NCBI RefSeq assembly: GCF_008831285.2
Contig: NW_022204634.1
Span: 1-46,442, forward strand
Source: Nymphaea colorata
Lineage: Eukaryota; Streptophyta; Magnoliopsida; Nymphaeales; Nymphaeaceae
Direction: 5' to 3'
Length of the DNA: 46,442 bases
Under the pieces are notes generated by a model. That model was not told the origin of the DNA, did not search any database, and worked only from the letters and a program-made list of their open reading frames with translations. Positions 1-10,819 of this stretch are shown here, in pieces; the stretch's first letter is position 1, and each line of letters starts with the position of its first letter. The translations under genes and the position numbers were made by a program.

Positions 1-105
1 AACCCAACCCCAACCCAACCCCAACCCCAACCCAACCCCAACCCCAACCCCAACCCCAACCCCAACCCCAACCCCAACCCCAACCCCAACCCCAACCCCA
101 ACCCC
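1..105. repeat. Left telomere, C4A2 repeats
   Basis: A tract of CCCCAA units (strand running toward the chromosome end), the oligohymenophorean type rather than the C4A4 of spirotrichs. The outermost 40 bases include several CCCAA units among CCCCAA. Unique sequence begins at about 106 with no obvious subtelomeric repeat. Confidence 0.97.
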
Positions 106-623
106 ATACGATCCCATCAATAGCCATACCTATATAAACTTAAACATTTTTAGCTTCTCCATCACCAACCATCACTAGTATATATAACTTCCCACCGCAA
201 AAACAAGCATAATATTTTCCACAAGTAAGATCCAACTTCCAACGACCATCGGGTAAAAATATATGGACAATCACCATATAGCTTTGTTTACCTTTTATAC
301 ACCTTTATCAATCATTTACGATGATAGGAACCAACAACAGAACATAAAACATGCATATCTATCATCATACCCTTCCAGATCTATCCCCAATTTACCAAAA
401 ACCCATACATAAGACATTAGTTATCATTCTAACTTTTTGTGCATTTTGTTTCTTGACTTTTCTCGATTTCATCTTGAAGCTAAGATCTAATGAATCCAAT
501 AATATTTATATTTCCCATTTGTTTATTTTATTCCCCACGGGCTTATCCCTCATCCATCTCAAAAAAACCCAAAACCCTCTTCTGCTTTCCTGCGAGTCGA
601 TTTTTTATAATTGATAATAATCC
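106..623. other. Left subtelomeric, mostly non-coding stretch
   Basis: AT-rich sequence between the telomere and the first well-supported gene. The only open frame is 351-614 (+), which would give an 87-residue protein with two hydrophobic stretches ending in TGA. Its codon use is AT-rich and unlike the genes that follow, so it is not called. No repeat or RNA gene is seen. Confidence 0.5.
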
Positions 624-1304
624 ATGTATAACTTTGAAGAAGACCACCTTTTCAATTGTCTCGACTTCAGGGGGCACAATTACGAGCTTGAGGCTCCCTA
701 GGACTCGCCCCCGCTCCTCCCGCTTGGCCACTTTGAAGAACCCTTCCCCCTTGCCCCCCTGGACGAATACCAGGATTAGAAAGCAGAGATCGAAAAATTG
801 GACCCTACTGGACACGACCTTCAAGATGCCGCCCCAGACGCCCACCACACCCATCAGCAAGTTCCCCCTCTCTAAATCTCTCAAAATAAAGAGCATCGAT
901 AAATTCGTTAGATCTTTAGTACCCCCTCTGCGCATTCAGAAAGATCCTAACGTATGAGGGGCTAAAGCTACGAGACTCAGAACATAGGTAAGCATCTAAA
1001 ATCGTTGCTTCTTTCCTTTTTGGGGATGTTAAATTCAGCTAACATCCTGGCCCCCTCTTAGCAGGCCGCTCTAAATCTTTTGCACTTGTCTAATGGTTCT
1101 TTTTCTGATTTTTAGGCGCTGTTCAATGCTGGAAGGTTGCGGCTGCTGTGCAGAGAATTTTTTACCTCGAAGGATTACGTGGGGAGGTTGATGACGCTAA
1201 CGAAAATGGACTTTCGCAGCCGGCTGATAATGATCAAGTATGCTGAGAAAATGAGAAGCCTGACCTTCAGAGAGACCAGAACATGGAAGATGGATATTAG
1301 ATGA
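624..1304 (+). CDS. Hypothetical protein, 226 aa
   Basis: A single uninterrupted frame from ATG to TGA that contains nine TAA/TAG codons, read as Glu. The N-terminal half is acidic and Pro/Gln/His-rich and looks disordered. The C-terminal half (from about residue 120) is basic and Leu-rich, probably helical. I do not recognise a family. The call rests on frame length, on codon use resembling the neighbours (GAG, AAG, CTG, ATC) and on the TGA end. It is the gene nearest the left telomere and points away from it. The first ATG in the frame was taken as the start. Confidence 0.7.
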
Positions 1305-1446
1305 AGGGCGGGAGGACGGACAGCGGGGAAATAATTATCAATGATCGTATGATCTTTTTGCTGCGTGTGGTTTTTTATGATTATTAATAATCAACTTATT
1401 ATATGATAAAAAGAAAGATCAAATGGGGAAGATACGGAGGAAGCTG

Positions 1447-2432
1447 TCAGAGTTGCACGTTGGCGTTTAGCGAGGTGATCATGGAGCGGATCTACTGTGA
1501 AAGTTAGCGGATTTGGGTGGTGGGCAGGGCGTGCAGCTTGATTTTTTATTTGTATTGACGGTAGATGGTAGGAAGCTACGTGGAGATGGTGATGGTTCGG
1601 CCGTTGGGTTGCTATTGTGGTTATTTTTTGTATGATTGGACTAAGCTTTGGTGGTCTTGGATTGTTTTGGTCAGTTTTCGGATGAAGGATTCGTAGGTTT
1701 GGATGAATAGGGCCTTATTTGATTAGAATTCTTTGAAAATTTTTTAAAAAGTGGTTTCACTGTCATTTTACGGTTATATTTTGGATTATTTCTCTTTTCT
1801 GAATTGGTTTATTTTTTGATGGAATTCCTAATATTTTTGTTAAAATTATTCCTCAGTGAGTTCTTGAAAAGCCATCGGAAAAGATATCTTATAAGGATCG
1901 TACTCTACGTTGATGAGACTATCCCAATTCACGATAAGATCCTCCATGAAGTAATGGAATTGGCCGTCTTTCCTTGACTTTTATTGGCGTTTTGCCTAGA
2001 GCAGCAAGGTGCAGAGATTGAAGATTAAGTTGATTGAATTTTCGTGGCCGATCAAACCCTAAACGTATTTTTGGTAATCTAAATTTTTTGTGTGTTTTGA
2101 ATACGGCATCACTCCTAACCTCCATAGATAGCAGATAAGCTCTAAATTAAACGACCATTACTCTTTGTCTTAGATGATTTTTTATCCGTCTTTGCTGTCT
2201 CTTGCTGGTACAGAGGATAGAGCTGCAGTATCAGCCATTAGATTAGACCCTACCGATTGGGTGATGGTTGGAAGTACTCTGCCAATAGCTCATTCATCTA
2301 TTTTTCATCTTTGGGGATGGATTTGCTGATCATGCCGGGGAATCCGCATTTGATTAATGCGTCGTAGATGGAGCGTACTTCTCTTTTCATCTTCTCCTCG
2401 CTGGCGGTTGTCAGGTGGGTCTTTCCGATCAT
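1447..2432 (-). CDS. Coiled-coil protein resembling HAUS augmin-like subunit 7
   Basis: One 20-nt intron (2142-2161, GTAATGGTCGTTTAATTTAG on the coding strand) joins two frames into a 321-residue protein. The N-terminal quarter has a small helical block (CGFPGMISKSIPKDE, then LLAEYFQPSPNRQGLIQWL) that matches the order and spacing of the start of HAUS7 (a Cys-Pro segment, then a LLxxPSxxRLxILxW helix). A segment with VEYDPYKISFP recalls the central HAUS7 ECDPWPLD region. The rest is Gln- and Lys-rich helix. HAUS7 is part of augmin, which recruits gamma-tubulin to existing microtubules. The match was made by eye and is modest; a generic coiled-coil protein is the alternative. The start codon lies 34 bp from that of the divergent gene at 2467. 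Confidence 0.45.
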
Positions 2433-2466
2433 AATTTGAATATTTTATAATACTTCATTTCAATTG
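2433..2466. promoter_or_regulatory. 34-bp bidirectional intergenic gap with TATAAT
   Basis: The two start codons at 2432 (-) and 2467 (+) are separated by 34 AT-rich bases containing TTTTATAATA. Both promoters and both 5' leaders must lie here or inside the opposite gene. Two other gaps (25075-25104, 27648-27680) have the same arrangement and the same hexamer. Confidence 0.5.
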
Positions 2467-3163
2467 ATGATCGCACTGAAACGATTCTTCCACTTGGGTC
2501 TGAGCGTCTACCGGCATAGCTCTCTGCTAAACCGGCCTCTGGCCTTCCACAAGGCCTAGTAGAATGACCACGGTATAAAATTCGACGAGCAGGAGATAAA
2601 GCGAAAGATGTTGTAGATCAAGTAGCGGAAGGAGAAGCCGTCGACGCGAGCGCAGGAGAGGCTGGAGTTTATGAACATCGATGGGAATAGCGAACTGGCA
2701 AGGAAGATCAAAAAGTATAGACAATCAACAGATACGGAAAATTTGCTACATTTCACTGATGTTACAGTTGAAGAAAAACCTACGTAGTTCTAGCACTACT
2801 CAGCACTCTGCAAATCACTGGTTTCGATGAGGATAGCATATAGGTGGACAATATGACCTATCCTCATTCTCTATTGTCTTTCCTACTCAGGTTCTTGTCT
2901 GGTAGGTCTTGACGGCATAGAACGTGACGATTGACGATTTCATCATCTTGAAGTATATCAATCCTAAGCCAACCTACGTGATCGTGGGGGTGAATGCGCC
3001 TGAGAAATTCCCATCGGATGTTGCGGAGTATTTGCGGAATCATTACGAAATTTTGATTGCTTGGAGATGGTAATTATCCGTGATGCAGTTTGAAGCTTCG
3101 AGCCAGTTCAATACGACCGCTAATGACGATATCAGCGTTGTTGCCTTCCTCATCTCCAAGTGA
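2467..3163 (+). CDS. NDUFAF3: NDUFAF3-like mitochondrial complex I assembly factor (Mth938/DUF498 fold)
   Basis: The N-terminus (MIALKRFFHLGLSVYRHSS) looks like a mitochondrial targeting peptide. After a canonical 20-nt intron (2784-2803) comes an ITGFDEDSIQVDN segment, then a VLVWQV strand, then KPTYVIVGV followed by a segment ending FNTTANDDISVVAFLI. This is the order of the NDUFAF3/Mth938 fold: beta entry, W-V strand, P-x-x-V-I-x-G strand, then the F/Y-N near the end. Keeping frame before VLVWQV needs removal of exactly 20 bases at 2871-2890 that begin CT rather than GT, or a 47-nt GT-AG intron at 2844-2890. The first reading fits the family better. Expected role: assembly of respiratory complex I with NDUFAF4. 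About 218 aa. Confidence 0.65.
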
Positions 3164-3347
3164 TGTATACCTGTGGCTACTTAACTTATAAATTTATCTA
3201 TTTTTTGGGGATTTAGTCAAAGATAGATTTATCACATGCTGATAGATGGATGGACATAGATAACGTGAATGGGTATGGATACCCCGATGTGATATTGAAT
3301 GCATCTTGATTCCGGATGTATGGTGGATAATGAAAGGGATATCATGA

Positions 3348-3932
3348 TCACTGGGTGACTTTATGAGCTAGATTCCTATCAAAGAGGAAGGTTTTCACAT
3401 TGAACGTTTCAAACTGTTCGATTTCTCCCATTCTGAAGTCTACTCTGGTCTTATCGACGACGGGTTGGAGTTCTCCGTCTCCGAGGTGGCTTTAGTCGAA
3501 GTAATTGGATTCCTTGATGAGATCTTTCTCCTTGATCATGGCGGTGATCGAGAATTTCTTAAATTTTTTATCTTGAAATTCCTCTTGCTAAAACCCAGGG
3601 ATTTGATTGCCGTTGACGGTTGAATTCAGCATCACTTTTTCTTCTTTTACTTTCACCAGATTTTCGTTCACTCTTACGGTGGTCTCCAATTTTTAGTTGT
3701 GGGCCGATTGGGTGAGCTTGATCGATCTGGTCTTTGACTTGTGCAATCTTTCCTCGGGGATGGCCTATCCCTTGTACCTGGAGAGGTAAGGGTCTTCGTT
3801 TTGGGCGGCTGTTCGCGAGGCTGCGTTTCTGTTGGATGGGGAAATGGGTGGTCCTTGGGATCTGTTGACGATTGATGCGGTCAGTTCGGCCTTGAGTTCA
3901 CTGTTGTTGGGTCTTTATTGGGGGTTGCTCAT
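3348..3932 (-). CDS. Hypothetical protein, 194 aa
   Basis: One frame, ATG to TGA, with four TAR codons read as Glu and no intron. The protein is highly charged and Asn/Gln/Ser-rich, with a basic stretch at about residues 50-80 and a more regular C-terminal half (KKFKKFSITAMIKEKDL, then LFDRNLAHKV). No family was recognised and there is no membrane segment or signal peptide. It is convergent with the gene ending at 3163, leaving about 180 bp of AT-rich sequence. Confidence 0.6.
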
Positions 3933-4083
3933 TTTAAATATATTTTATATCCATCCATAGCCCATTCATCCATACTTATAGCACCCAACCACATTAATTC
4001 CCCTCTCAATCCCTCCAGCCAAACCCCTCCTGCCCTCCCCCCTGCGTTGTTATGTTTGATCATATGATAAATATAATTATCGG

Positions 4084-4780
4084 ATGTTTGGTAAAAAACT
4101 TCGAGTGAAATCTTAGGTGGTGTAGTTGGGTTATATCTCTCCGTGGAAGTTGCAGCAAGAGACCAGCAGAAACGATCTCTAGATGTTCCTCAGCAAGAAC
4201 CACCCGCACTAGTAGCTCTCTTCTCCCAAGTTTCGCTGGGGGCGGTCGGAGCCCATGACCTAAAAATACGCCAGGACTGTATTCTCGGCCTAGAAGAAGA
4301 GCGCAAGGACCATGGTCGCAAATCCGCTCTCCAACTTTAGCAAGACTCTAAAACGAAGTTATAATCGTAAATTTTATTCCCGATCCGCCTCCCTCCACAA
4401 ACGCCACTCCCATCCCTAACGCAACTTCACCGAGGCTCGAGACCCCTACATCGAGAAGCAATTTTCGCCAAGCGGAGTCGGTAGACCCAAAAACCGAAGC
4501 TGATCACTTGGGAGATTCAGCGTAGATGGTCATTGGGAAAAGTGCAACGATGGATAAACACCGGGTATCGAGGGTGGAGCGACGGAAGAAGGAGTTTTTG
4601 CTGAAGAAGCAATCCTTTACGCAGGGGCTGCTGAGGAACGAGATCGTGAATCAGAAGGAGTTCATAATTTCCATATAGAATTGCCTTTTGGAGATGGAGA
4701 AAACAGAAAAAAATCAAACCTCTTCTAAGATCCTCACATCCACCATGAAAAAATTTCTAACTCATTACAAAAGATTGTGA
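4084..4780 (+). CDS. Hypothetical basic protein, about 225 aa, one short intron
   Basis: The start is the first ATG of the frame, preceded by an AT-rich leader with TATAAT. Exon 1 is strongly basic and Ser/Arg/His-rich. The frame then has to shift. A 19-nt GT-AG intron at 4481-4499 (GTAGACCCAAAAACCGAAG) does this, as would a 40-nt one ending at 4520. Exon 2 is a Lys/Glu-rich helix, probably coiled coil (VERRKKEFLLKKQSF...). The run of five As in the 19-mer could be a miscounted homopolymer in a standard 20-nt intron. Family unknown. It ends 84 bp before the convergent kinase gene. Confidence 0.6.
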
Positions 4781-4864
4781 TTACTGCTACTCTCGTCTGT
4801 CTATAGTATTTGAACATTAGATTATGTGGGATGTGGATGTGGGAATGTTACGTTCAAAATTCGA

Positions 4865-6611
4865 TCAAATGAGCTTTTTCTGGAGCACTTTCATCTTCAT
4901 TTTCTTCTCCTCTCCGCCCTTGTTGGATGGACTGATCTTGGAGCTTTGCTTAGGGCTTTGCTTTGGACTTTTCCGGTAGAAATTTTGAGCAGGAGACGGT
5001 TTCTTCTATGGAGTATCCCCATAGTAATATTTGTATCTTTCCTTCTCCTTCTCCTATGCCTTCTTGGCAGTGATGGCAGCTGTGGTTGCCAAGAACTCCT
5101 TGCTTACTCTTTCGGTCTTGTCCTCCTTTTTCTTGAAGCAGTTGGCGGAGTTGGGATGTTATAAGGTTCGTTACAGTTGGAGATAATCCAAGGACTGTTT
5201 CTGGGAAGGCTTGTAGTTATCCAGGTCCACCAGCGCTCTCACTAGGGCGGAATTGCTCTCCTACATTGGCTTGTAGGTATAGCCGATGAATTATGGATTT
5301 TTTTTCTTGTTCTTTTGGGATTTCAGATCGGATGGCACCCACGGCTCCTCCTATTAGTAGGGGTCGAAGTTTTGAGTATCCCAACTGTTCTTCACCTACG
5401 GAATGTAGGGGGATTTGCGGTCACGCAATTTGTTCCACTGGATGCCTGCGAAAAAGGGATGGGCTTTTATCTCGTCGACACCGTTGATGCCCAAACGCTC
5501 TCTTGGATCCGCGACTAGCTTTCTGGATATTTTTAGAACTACCTAATGAGGTCTGCAGCTTGAGGACTGACCTTGGCATCCGAGGGTATTTGCAGATACT
5601 TCCTCCAGTTTTGTATTTTGAACCAGGTCTCTCTGGGTGTTTCCGAGGCGAAGGGCGGATACCCGACGAGCATTTCGAAGAGAATGACACCCATGGACCA
5701 CCAGTCGACGGTTTCTGTGTATCCAACTGCATATTTTGAGAGCTACGTTTGCCTTGGACTTCGGGAGCAACGTAATCGGGCGTCCCTACTGCTGAGTATG
5801 CCAATTTTCTATTTCTTTTATGGAAGTCTTTTCCGAATTCTGCCTTTTCTTCTCGTTCATTGATCGGTTCTTCTTTTTTGATATTGTCCAGCAATCGTTT
5901 GGGTTTGATCTCTGTGTGTTTGCAGAGTCCGAAATCTGACAATTTGATGTGTCCGTTGGCATCGAGAAGAACGTTGTCGGGTTTTAGGTCCCTGTGTATA
6001 TACTTCATCCTATGGACGGAGTCCAAGGCCATCAAGATCTGTGCGGTATAGAATTGCGCTTCTTCGTGGGTGAAGATATCCTTCTTCATGAGGAGGTTCA
6101 TGAGGTCTCCACCGGGGAGGTACTCCATGACGAGGTAGAGATTGTCGGCATCTTGGAATGAGCATTTGAGGCCGACGACCCAGGGGTTGTTTTCTGAGTT
6201 TGCGAGTACGTTTCTTTCCTCGCGGGACTGCATCACTTTGTTCTTGAAGATCATTTCGCTTTTTTTTAGTTTTTTGACTGCGACGGGGTCATTGGACTTA
6301 TTCCACTTGCAGAGTCTGACCTATCCGAAGGCGCCCTTGCCGATGACCCGTACCGGTTTGAAATCGAGTATGGTTATTTTCTTCCTTTCTTCTCTGAGTT
6401 GCTGGGCCTATTAGTGGTTGATCTGTTTTTTTAGTTCTCGTTGCTATAGCGAGCTGAGGCCCAGCGCCTGCATCTTCTGGTTCAGTTGCTACCAGTATTC
6501 CTTCTTCTGCTGCTACTGGTAGATCATCTTCGAGTAACGCTGCTCGATGAAGTTCTTCGCAGCCTATACCTTCTACCGAGTCGCCTTGGAAATTGGGGTC
6601 TATTTTGACAT
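4865..6611 (-). CDS. NDR/LATS-family AGC protein kinase
   Basis: 568 aa. The N-terminal regulatory region is basic and Gln-rich (about residues 1-90), where NDR kinases bind MOB proteins. The kinase domain follows with [12 protein letters not shown] (the E is TAG, 6321-6323), [30 protein letters not shown], the long NDR-type insert before the activation segment, [18 protein letters not shown] and [16 protein letters not shown]. The hydrophobic motif FIGYTYK follows, then a basic tail. Two 20-nt introns, at 5727-5746 and 5523-5542, restore exact family spacing at APEV-GYTET and at [14 protein letters not shown]. Both start GTAG, and both end in AAATATNCAG. NDR kinases act in Hippo/MEN-type control of cell morphology and division. 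The N-terminal start is the first ATG of the open frame. Confidence 0.93.
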
Positions 6612-6767
6612 TTTTTTGAATATATATGTATATATGGATTTTGTTATATAGGGACACATAAAATAAAAGAACTTTCAAAAGGAACGGAAGGCAAATGGGA
6701 GAAAAGATAAAGGGTAAAAATGGGGGTTTTTTGGGGTTATTTTATGGGAAATATTATGATTGTATGA

Positions 6768-8089
6768 TCAATTGGGGAACATTTTTCTCGATACTGCTAA
6801 TTGTTCCTAAATCTTCTGGAGCGTGCTCCTAAAATCGTCGCTTTTGGTGATGCTGGGCGCGTAAGTCGGCACCTGCACGTAACTGCTCTCGTACACTCCC
6901 ACCTCTTGCGGATAGGCAGGAACCGATATTACTGGTGGAGGCGGCCGTGACTATACGGCAATGCGGTATGGTTCTGGAGAGGGGTTTTAGAAGAGAGCCG
7001 GTGGAGCCTGCCATTGGGGAACTGGAAGGGGGGATTGGGGTATCCTCTAGTGGATGATCCTTGGATCCTCGTATACGATGGGTTGGAAATGCCTCGCCTC
7101 AACATAGAACGGCGCTTGCGTGGGAGGTTTGAGTATCTGTGCGCTTTTCCTCTCTCCAGCCTGCTGTTTCATCCAGGGCGGCAGTTCCCTGATTTAAAAT
7201 CCTTACATATTGACGATGTGCTCGCGATACTTCTCCATCCACTAGAAAACAGCACTGCAGTTCAATCTGCCCTTGGGATCCACCTCCGTGAGGCCTAGGA
7301 TCGCCTGTCTGAGCACCTCATCCACGTTGGAAGCTCTCTGGAGGGCCAGTCTCCGTTCGTCCAGTTTCTGGTAGTCGATCCTGAAGGCGGAGAGAGAGTA
7401 AAGATCGGTTGAATCTGTCAGTACCGCGCTGTCCAGCAAAGAAAGACCGATGGAGAAAGACTAGGCAAGGGATATGTCAGCCTTGGTTTAGGTTTGGCCG
7501 AAATGCAGGTCTCTGATTTCCTCGGGAGCAAGATAGGTGACCTCTTTCTCGAAGACAGTCTTCTGGTAGTTGTCCAATTAGTGAGGCCAGGAGTATTGGC
7601 ATGCCACTTTGGCCTGTCCGTTATCATTGATAAAGACATTTCCGGGCTGCACGTCTCCAACTTTTTCTCCTCTTGCGTGCATGACCTTGCCGGCTTCCAG
7701 CAGGCTCAGTGCAAGGTACCACAGTTCTTCATTTTCGAACGGTTTGCCTGGTTGTCCTCTCCTGTTGGTGATTTAATCGCGAAGCAAAAAGGGGTAATTA
7801 TCGAATTTTACCTGCATATCTTCTTGGCTACCTTGCAGATCCCATTGGCGCCGCACAGCTCCGTCCGTTTGAATTCGAAGCTGAGGGGAAGTAATAAGCA
7901 ATCGTGGGCGAGCAGTGCTCTGAATCCTTTCTCCCATGCGACTAATTCATTCTCGTTGACCACTGGTACGGATATTTGGATGCTTTACCCTTGCTTATCG
8001 CTGAGTAAACGGGCCTGCTTGAATCGCGGATGGTCGATCACGCAACCGGAAGGCTAGGATTGCGCCTGGGCGGGTTGCTTCTGACCCAT
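6768..8089 (-). CDS. Protein-kinase-like pseudokinase with Pro-rich tail
   Basis: 433 aa, with one 20-nt intron at 7812-7831 (GTAGCCAAGAAGATATGCAG). The C-lobe of a kinase fold is recognisable: a helix MHARGEKVGDVQPGNVFIN stands where HRDLKPxN should be, VACQYSWP stands in place of DFG, then TYLAPEEI (APE motif) and SFSIGLSLLD (the D/W-S-x-G helix). The catalytic HRD Asp and the DFG Asp are both absent. This type of degenerate kinase is, as I recall, common in ciliates. The last 120 residues are Pro-rich and probably disordered, with many Pro-Pro and Tyr pairs. The N-terminus begins MGQKQP. Role unknown; a scaffold is likely. It lies 156 bp upstream of the NDR gene on the same strand. Confidence 0.75.
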
Positions 8090-8267
8090 CTTTTGAAGTT
8101 ATATAATGAAAACAAACGGAATCATCGGTTGGATCATTTGCAATAGAGGCATAATGGCAATCCTTCCCTTATGGAAAGGGGTGATCCAAGCATTTATTTG
8201 ATGGTTTCTACACGGTTATCATCATAATTAGTTGAGTAGATGGTAGGTATGGAGGTGATGCAGGGAA

Positions 8268-8507
8268 TCATTAATCATCCTGGTCGTCCCAGATCTCTTC
8301 GACGATGCTGGCGAGGTCTGCGAGGTTGATTTTTTTCTCGAAGGGTTGGTAGGGTCCTTTGGTGGAGATGATGATATCGTTGATCATGTCGCAGACCTCC
8401 ATGGTGAGTTCCGAGGGCTTGTAGATGTCGGGGGAGTTGCTCGGGTAGGGCTTGGTCTTTTGGCGCCATTTCTCACGCTATTCGTACCACTTCGCCTAGT
8501 GCTACAT
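8268..8507 (-). CDS. Small acidic protein, 79 aa
   Basis: One frame, ATG to TGA. The first 20 residues are Glu/Lys/Trp-rich with three TAG codons. The rest is a compact helical-looking sequence (ELTMEVCDMINDIIIS ... LADLASIVEEIWDDQDDE). No family was recognised. TATAAT overlaps the ATG. Codon use matches the neighbours, and an acidic C-terminus ending in TGA supports a real gene. Confidence 0.6.
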
Positions 8508-8777
8508 TATATTTTAAATAAGAATGTAATGGGAGGCTCTTATACTCCGCAGATGAAAATGAAAGAGTAGTCATAACAAAAAATAAGAAATATATGGAAT
8601 TGATGTATTGGGGTAATTGTGAGAAATTGATTGATTTTTTGGAAGAATCTTGGGAAACATATGCCGCAATAGGTCCGTTAATCTTTTGTATTTTTGTTAT
8701 CCAATCTAAAATTTAAATAGTTTATCATACCATCCATCCCATTCATAGGCCATAATATAATCACCCAAACTGTAAAG

Positions 8778-10330
8778 ATGCAATCGAGTGAAGTGATATA
8801 CCTCGACGGGCAAAGCCTCTCCCTTTCCTCTCTGGACTCCATCGTGCGTGGGGGCAAGAAGATAGATCTTTCAAAGTAGACATGGAAATTGGTATAACGC
8901 AGCAGAGAGGCAATCGTCAATATGATGCAAGATCCCACCAAGGCGGTCTACGGCATCACGACAGGGTTCGGATCCTTTGCCAACGTGGCCATCAGTAGCG
9001 AGAATAGAAAGAAATTGCAAGTCAATTTGATCAGGTCACATGCCATCGGAGTCGGAAAACCAGTCCCGCTCGATATTGTACGCAGGATGATCGTGCTAAG
9101 GATCAATACGCTAGCCAAGGGAAGAAGTGGAATTCATCCTTAGAACTTGAGGAAATTCATCAATGCATTGAATGCTGATTTTCTTCCCTATATCCCCGAA
9201 CAAGGAACCGTTGGGGCGTCGGGTGACTTGGCCCCTCTCTCGCATTTGGCTCTGGGGATGCTGGGAGAGGGATTGGCCTGGGACCACGAGAAGAAGGATT
9301 GGGCTGCTGCTGATACAGTCCTTGGGAAGTTAGGCCTTGTGAGGTTGGAATTGGCTGAAAAGGAGGGATTGGCTTTGATCAATGGCACTCAGTTCATGAC
9401 TGCTTTCCTTGCCAATAGTTTGGTGAGAGCCTAGGCACTCTTTGACTCATCAGTTGTTCTTTACTCTCTAGCTACTGAGATATTCGGCATCGATCGATAG
9501 CTCTTCTCAGTAGAAAGCTAGTAATTCTACAAAGGGATCAATAGTTAATTGGCATCAATAATATCCAAAATAAGAGAGTTGACAGGTGGAGAGGAGGAAT
9601 CACCGATGCACAAGCAGAGAGCCTTTGATTAGGATGCTCATTCTTTGCTGGACTGTCCTTAGGCGTTGGCGGGAGTGCGAAAAACATTGGATTTTTGTAA
9701 GAAAATAGTCCAAAATTAAATGAACAGTGCAACGGATAACCCCCTTGTCTACTTCAAGTAAGACGGATTCAAAGAGGACACCCTCGTCTCTGCTGGTAAT
9801 TTCCATGGGTAATACGTGGCAAAGGCTGCAGATTTTTTGGGAGTTGCCTTGTTTACGCTTGGCAAGTTCAGCGAAGCAAGGATATAGCGATACATCAATG
9901 GCAAGATCTCGCGTCTGCATCCCTTCCTCATCCGAAACGGAGGCCTGAATAGCGGTTTCATGATCTCGCAATGTACCCCCTTCCACATATAGACACTTCA
10001 GCTGCCATTCTATCGGAAAGTAAGGTCTTGGTGAAGCCTGCCTCGGCGGATTCGATCGTTACTTCTGCTGGTCAGGAGGACCATGTATCTATGGGCGGCT
10101 ACGCTGCCAGAAAGGCAATGACTTTGTTGGAAAATATGGCGAATATATGCGCAATTGAGTTGCTGATGGTGTTCAATGCTGCTGAGCAGTTGGGGACGTA
10201 GCCTGCACCCCTGCTCAAGAAGATCTTATCGAACGTAGGCAAGAAGATTACGCCGATGATTGAGGATAGATATTTCGCGCCGGATGTTTCCGAAGCTAGG
10301 GAGCTTGTCCTTTCAAACCTCACACAATGA
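8778..10330 (+). CDS. Histidine ammonia-lyase-family enzyme (aromatic amino acid lyase) with altered substrate loop
   Basis: 510 aa, close to family length. [10 protein letters not shown] (Tyr loop), [14 protein letters not shown] with the Ala-Ser-Gly that forms the MIO cofactor (about residues 145-148), LINGTQ, NSATDNP, GNFHGEY (E is TAA), GGLNSGFMI and EDHVSMGG are all in order. One 20-nt intron (9973-9992, GTACCCCCTTCCACATATAG) restores SQYTSAA. In the family loop QDAYSLRCxPQ this protein has [11 protein letters not shown] (from 9630). The substrate-carboxylate Arg is Leu, the Tyr is His, and both Gln positions are TAG (Glu under the code used here). Histidine breakdown to urocanate is the family function, but activity or specificity is doubtful with this loop. 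Confidence 0.88.
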
Positions 10331-10454
10331 TAATACGCAAATCCTTTTCAAATTAGCAATAACGCCCATAAAACCTATCTTTTTCCTCCCTATTTATCGA
10401 TCATAAACGCATCATATACTTATTCATATCACCGATATATATAATTCTTCTAAA

Positions 10455-10643
10455 ATGAGCAGGCAGGTCAGGTCCCAAAAGGAGCTCAGCAAGATAATCT
10501 CCTCTTAGCGAAGGCTGAACAACGAGTATACCTTCCACCAGACATCCCACAGGCAGCAGATACTGAGAAAGGAGTACTCCATTCCGCAGTTCGTGCAAAA
10601 CTTTAGCTGGAATAGTGATGGAACCATGCTCAGGTACCAATGA
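10455..10643 (+). CDS. Small basic protein, 62 aa
   Basis: One short frame from ATG to TGA with a single TAG. It is Arg/Gln/Ser-rich, with a patch RRLNNEYTFHQTSHRQQ. TATATATAAT lies directly upstream. No family recognised. Codon use is like that of the surrounding genes and both ends are clean, but the frame is short. Confidence 0.45.
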
Positions 10644-10819
10644 TACGCATATACTCATCATTATATATCATTCACATATGAAGATGAAGTGCAGGAAGAG
10701 GGTTACGGAAAGGGGGGATGATGAATGATGATCCTTTGCTTGAAGTTTGGGGGTTTATGGAAAAGGAAATGAGAAATATAGTTGAAAATGTGGTATTGAT
10801 GGTATACACATAACTCATA

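Noticed and set aside
351-614. Possible small two-helix membrane protein near the left telomere
   Set aside because: AT-rich codon use, no TAR codons and no recognisable motif; too weak to call, noted in the subtelomere entry.
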